Below are positions 63,913 to 64,000 of a DNA stretch of 64,000 nucleotides, in pieces. The notes beneath the pieces are model-generated. The model saw only the letters and a program-made list of their open reading frames with translations, searched no databases and was not told the DNA's origin. How positions within the stretch are numbered: the stretch's first letter is position 1; each line of letters begins with the position of its first letter. The stretch covers positions 115,483 to 179,482 of the forward strand of contig CAVQQP010000007.1 of the NCBI GenBank assembly GCA_963714995.1. Reading direction: 5' to 3'. This stretch comes from Prado023 sp963714995 (GTDB taxonomy: Bacteria > Actinomycetota > Actinomycetes > S36-B12 > CAIYMF01). A program made the position numbers and the translations under genes.

Positions 63913-64000
63913 GTGATCGCAGTGGTCGATGTCGGGCTGGGAAATGTGGCATCGGTTCGCAACATGGCACACAGGCTCGGGTTCGAAGTCGAATTGCGGG
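63913..64000 (+). CDS. hisH: HisH-like glutamine amidotransferase, N-terminal fragment
   Basis: Only 29 codons are in the window: VIAVVDVGLGNVASVRNMAH then RLGFEVEL. This matches the start of HisH, the glutaminase subunit of imidazole glycerol phosphate synthase (usual form: D-Y-G-x-G-N-L-x-S-V). In surface-sugar loci such as Pseudomonas O5 a HisH copy, with HisF and WbpG, turns an N-acetyl into an acetamidino group; here the position supports that role. A true histidine-pathway copy cannot be excluded from this fragment. Confidence 0.6.
   Translation, partial: MIAVVDVGLGNVASVRNMAHRLGFEVELR

Overview
The window is about 70% G+C, with short spacers, frequent GTG starts and 4-base ATGA/GTGA gene overlaps. 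It carries a gene order typical of Actinomycetota (ppa, dacB, a DUF2342 zinc protease, tilS, hpt, ftsH, folE, folP, folB, folK, DUF3180). I place it in Actinomycetota but cannot name the genus. Many conserved genes are broken by one or two base indels although both halves keep normal codon use and every catalytic motif. The indels cluster (about 10.2-11.0, 18.3-18.8, 25.8-26.9, 41.0-41.5 and 47-55 kb), while long genes such as ftsH, helR and the GGDEF-EAL gene are intact. I read most of them as residual assembly or sequencing errors, and I annotate each broken gene as one gene with approximate indel positions.

Left half (1-41 kb): core metabolism and cell-envelope housekeeping. It starts with a DUF2520 dehydrogenase-like gene (cut by the edge), PH-domain membrane proteins and an orphan NuoD-like protein. 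The folate cluster follows, with FolP and FolB in one uninterrupted frame, then FtsH, a trypsin-like secreted protease, Hpt, TilS, a zinc protease, DacB, a penicillin-acylase-type Ntn hydrolase and pyrophosphatase. Next come a GAF-PAS-GGDEF-EAL regulator, HelR, a GT2/DUF2304 pair, an AI-2E family permease, a DNA glycosylase, a secreted glycoside hydrolase, a large GT4, a fasciclin lipoprotein, PPK2, a P450, a subtilase, an acyl-CoA ligase, an SGNH lipoprotein, a methyltransferase and a HIT protein.

Mobile segment (41.9-44.6 kb): an IS481-family element sits a few bases from the 3' end of tRNA-Thr(CGT). An IS110-family element is nested inside its transposase gene, exactly before the codon of the catalytic glutamate. 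The non-coding left end of the IS110 element folds into two hairpins whose loops carry matches to the target site and to the element's own ends, as expected of a bridge RNA.

Right half (44.8-64 kb): a surface-polysaccharide island. It encodes a RgpF-like protein, dTDP-L-rhamnose synthesis (rmlC, rmlD, rmlB, rmlA), a complete five-gene set like Pseudomonas wbpD-wbpE-wbpB-wbpA-wbpI for UDP-2,3-diacetamido-2,3-dideoxy-D-mannuronic acid, a Wzx-type flippase, several glycosyltransferases and a UDP-N-acetyl-L-fucosamine set (fnlA-fnlB-fnlC). At the right edge a HisH-like amidotransferase begins, the kind that with a WbpG partner converts such sugars to acetamidino forms. Together these predict a Wzx-exported glycan containing L-rhamnose, a di-N-acetylated mannuronic acid (possibly amidinated) and L-FucNAc. 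The polymerase, chain-length and initiating-transferase genes are not in the window.
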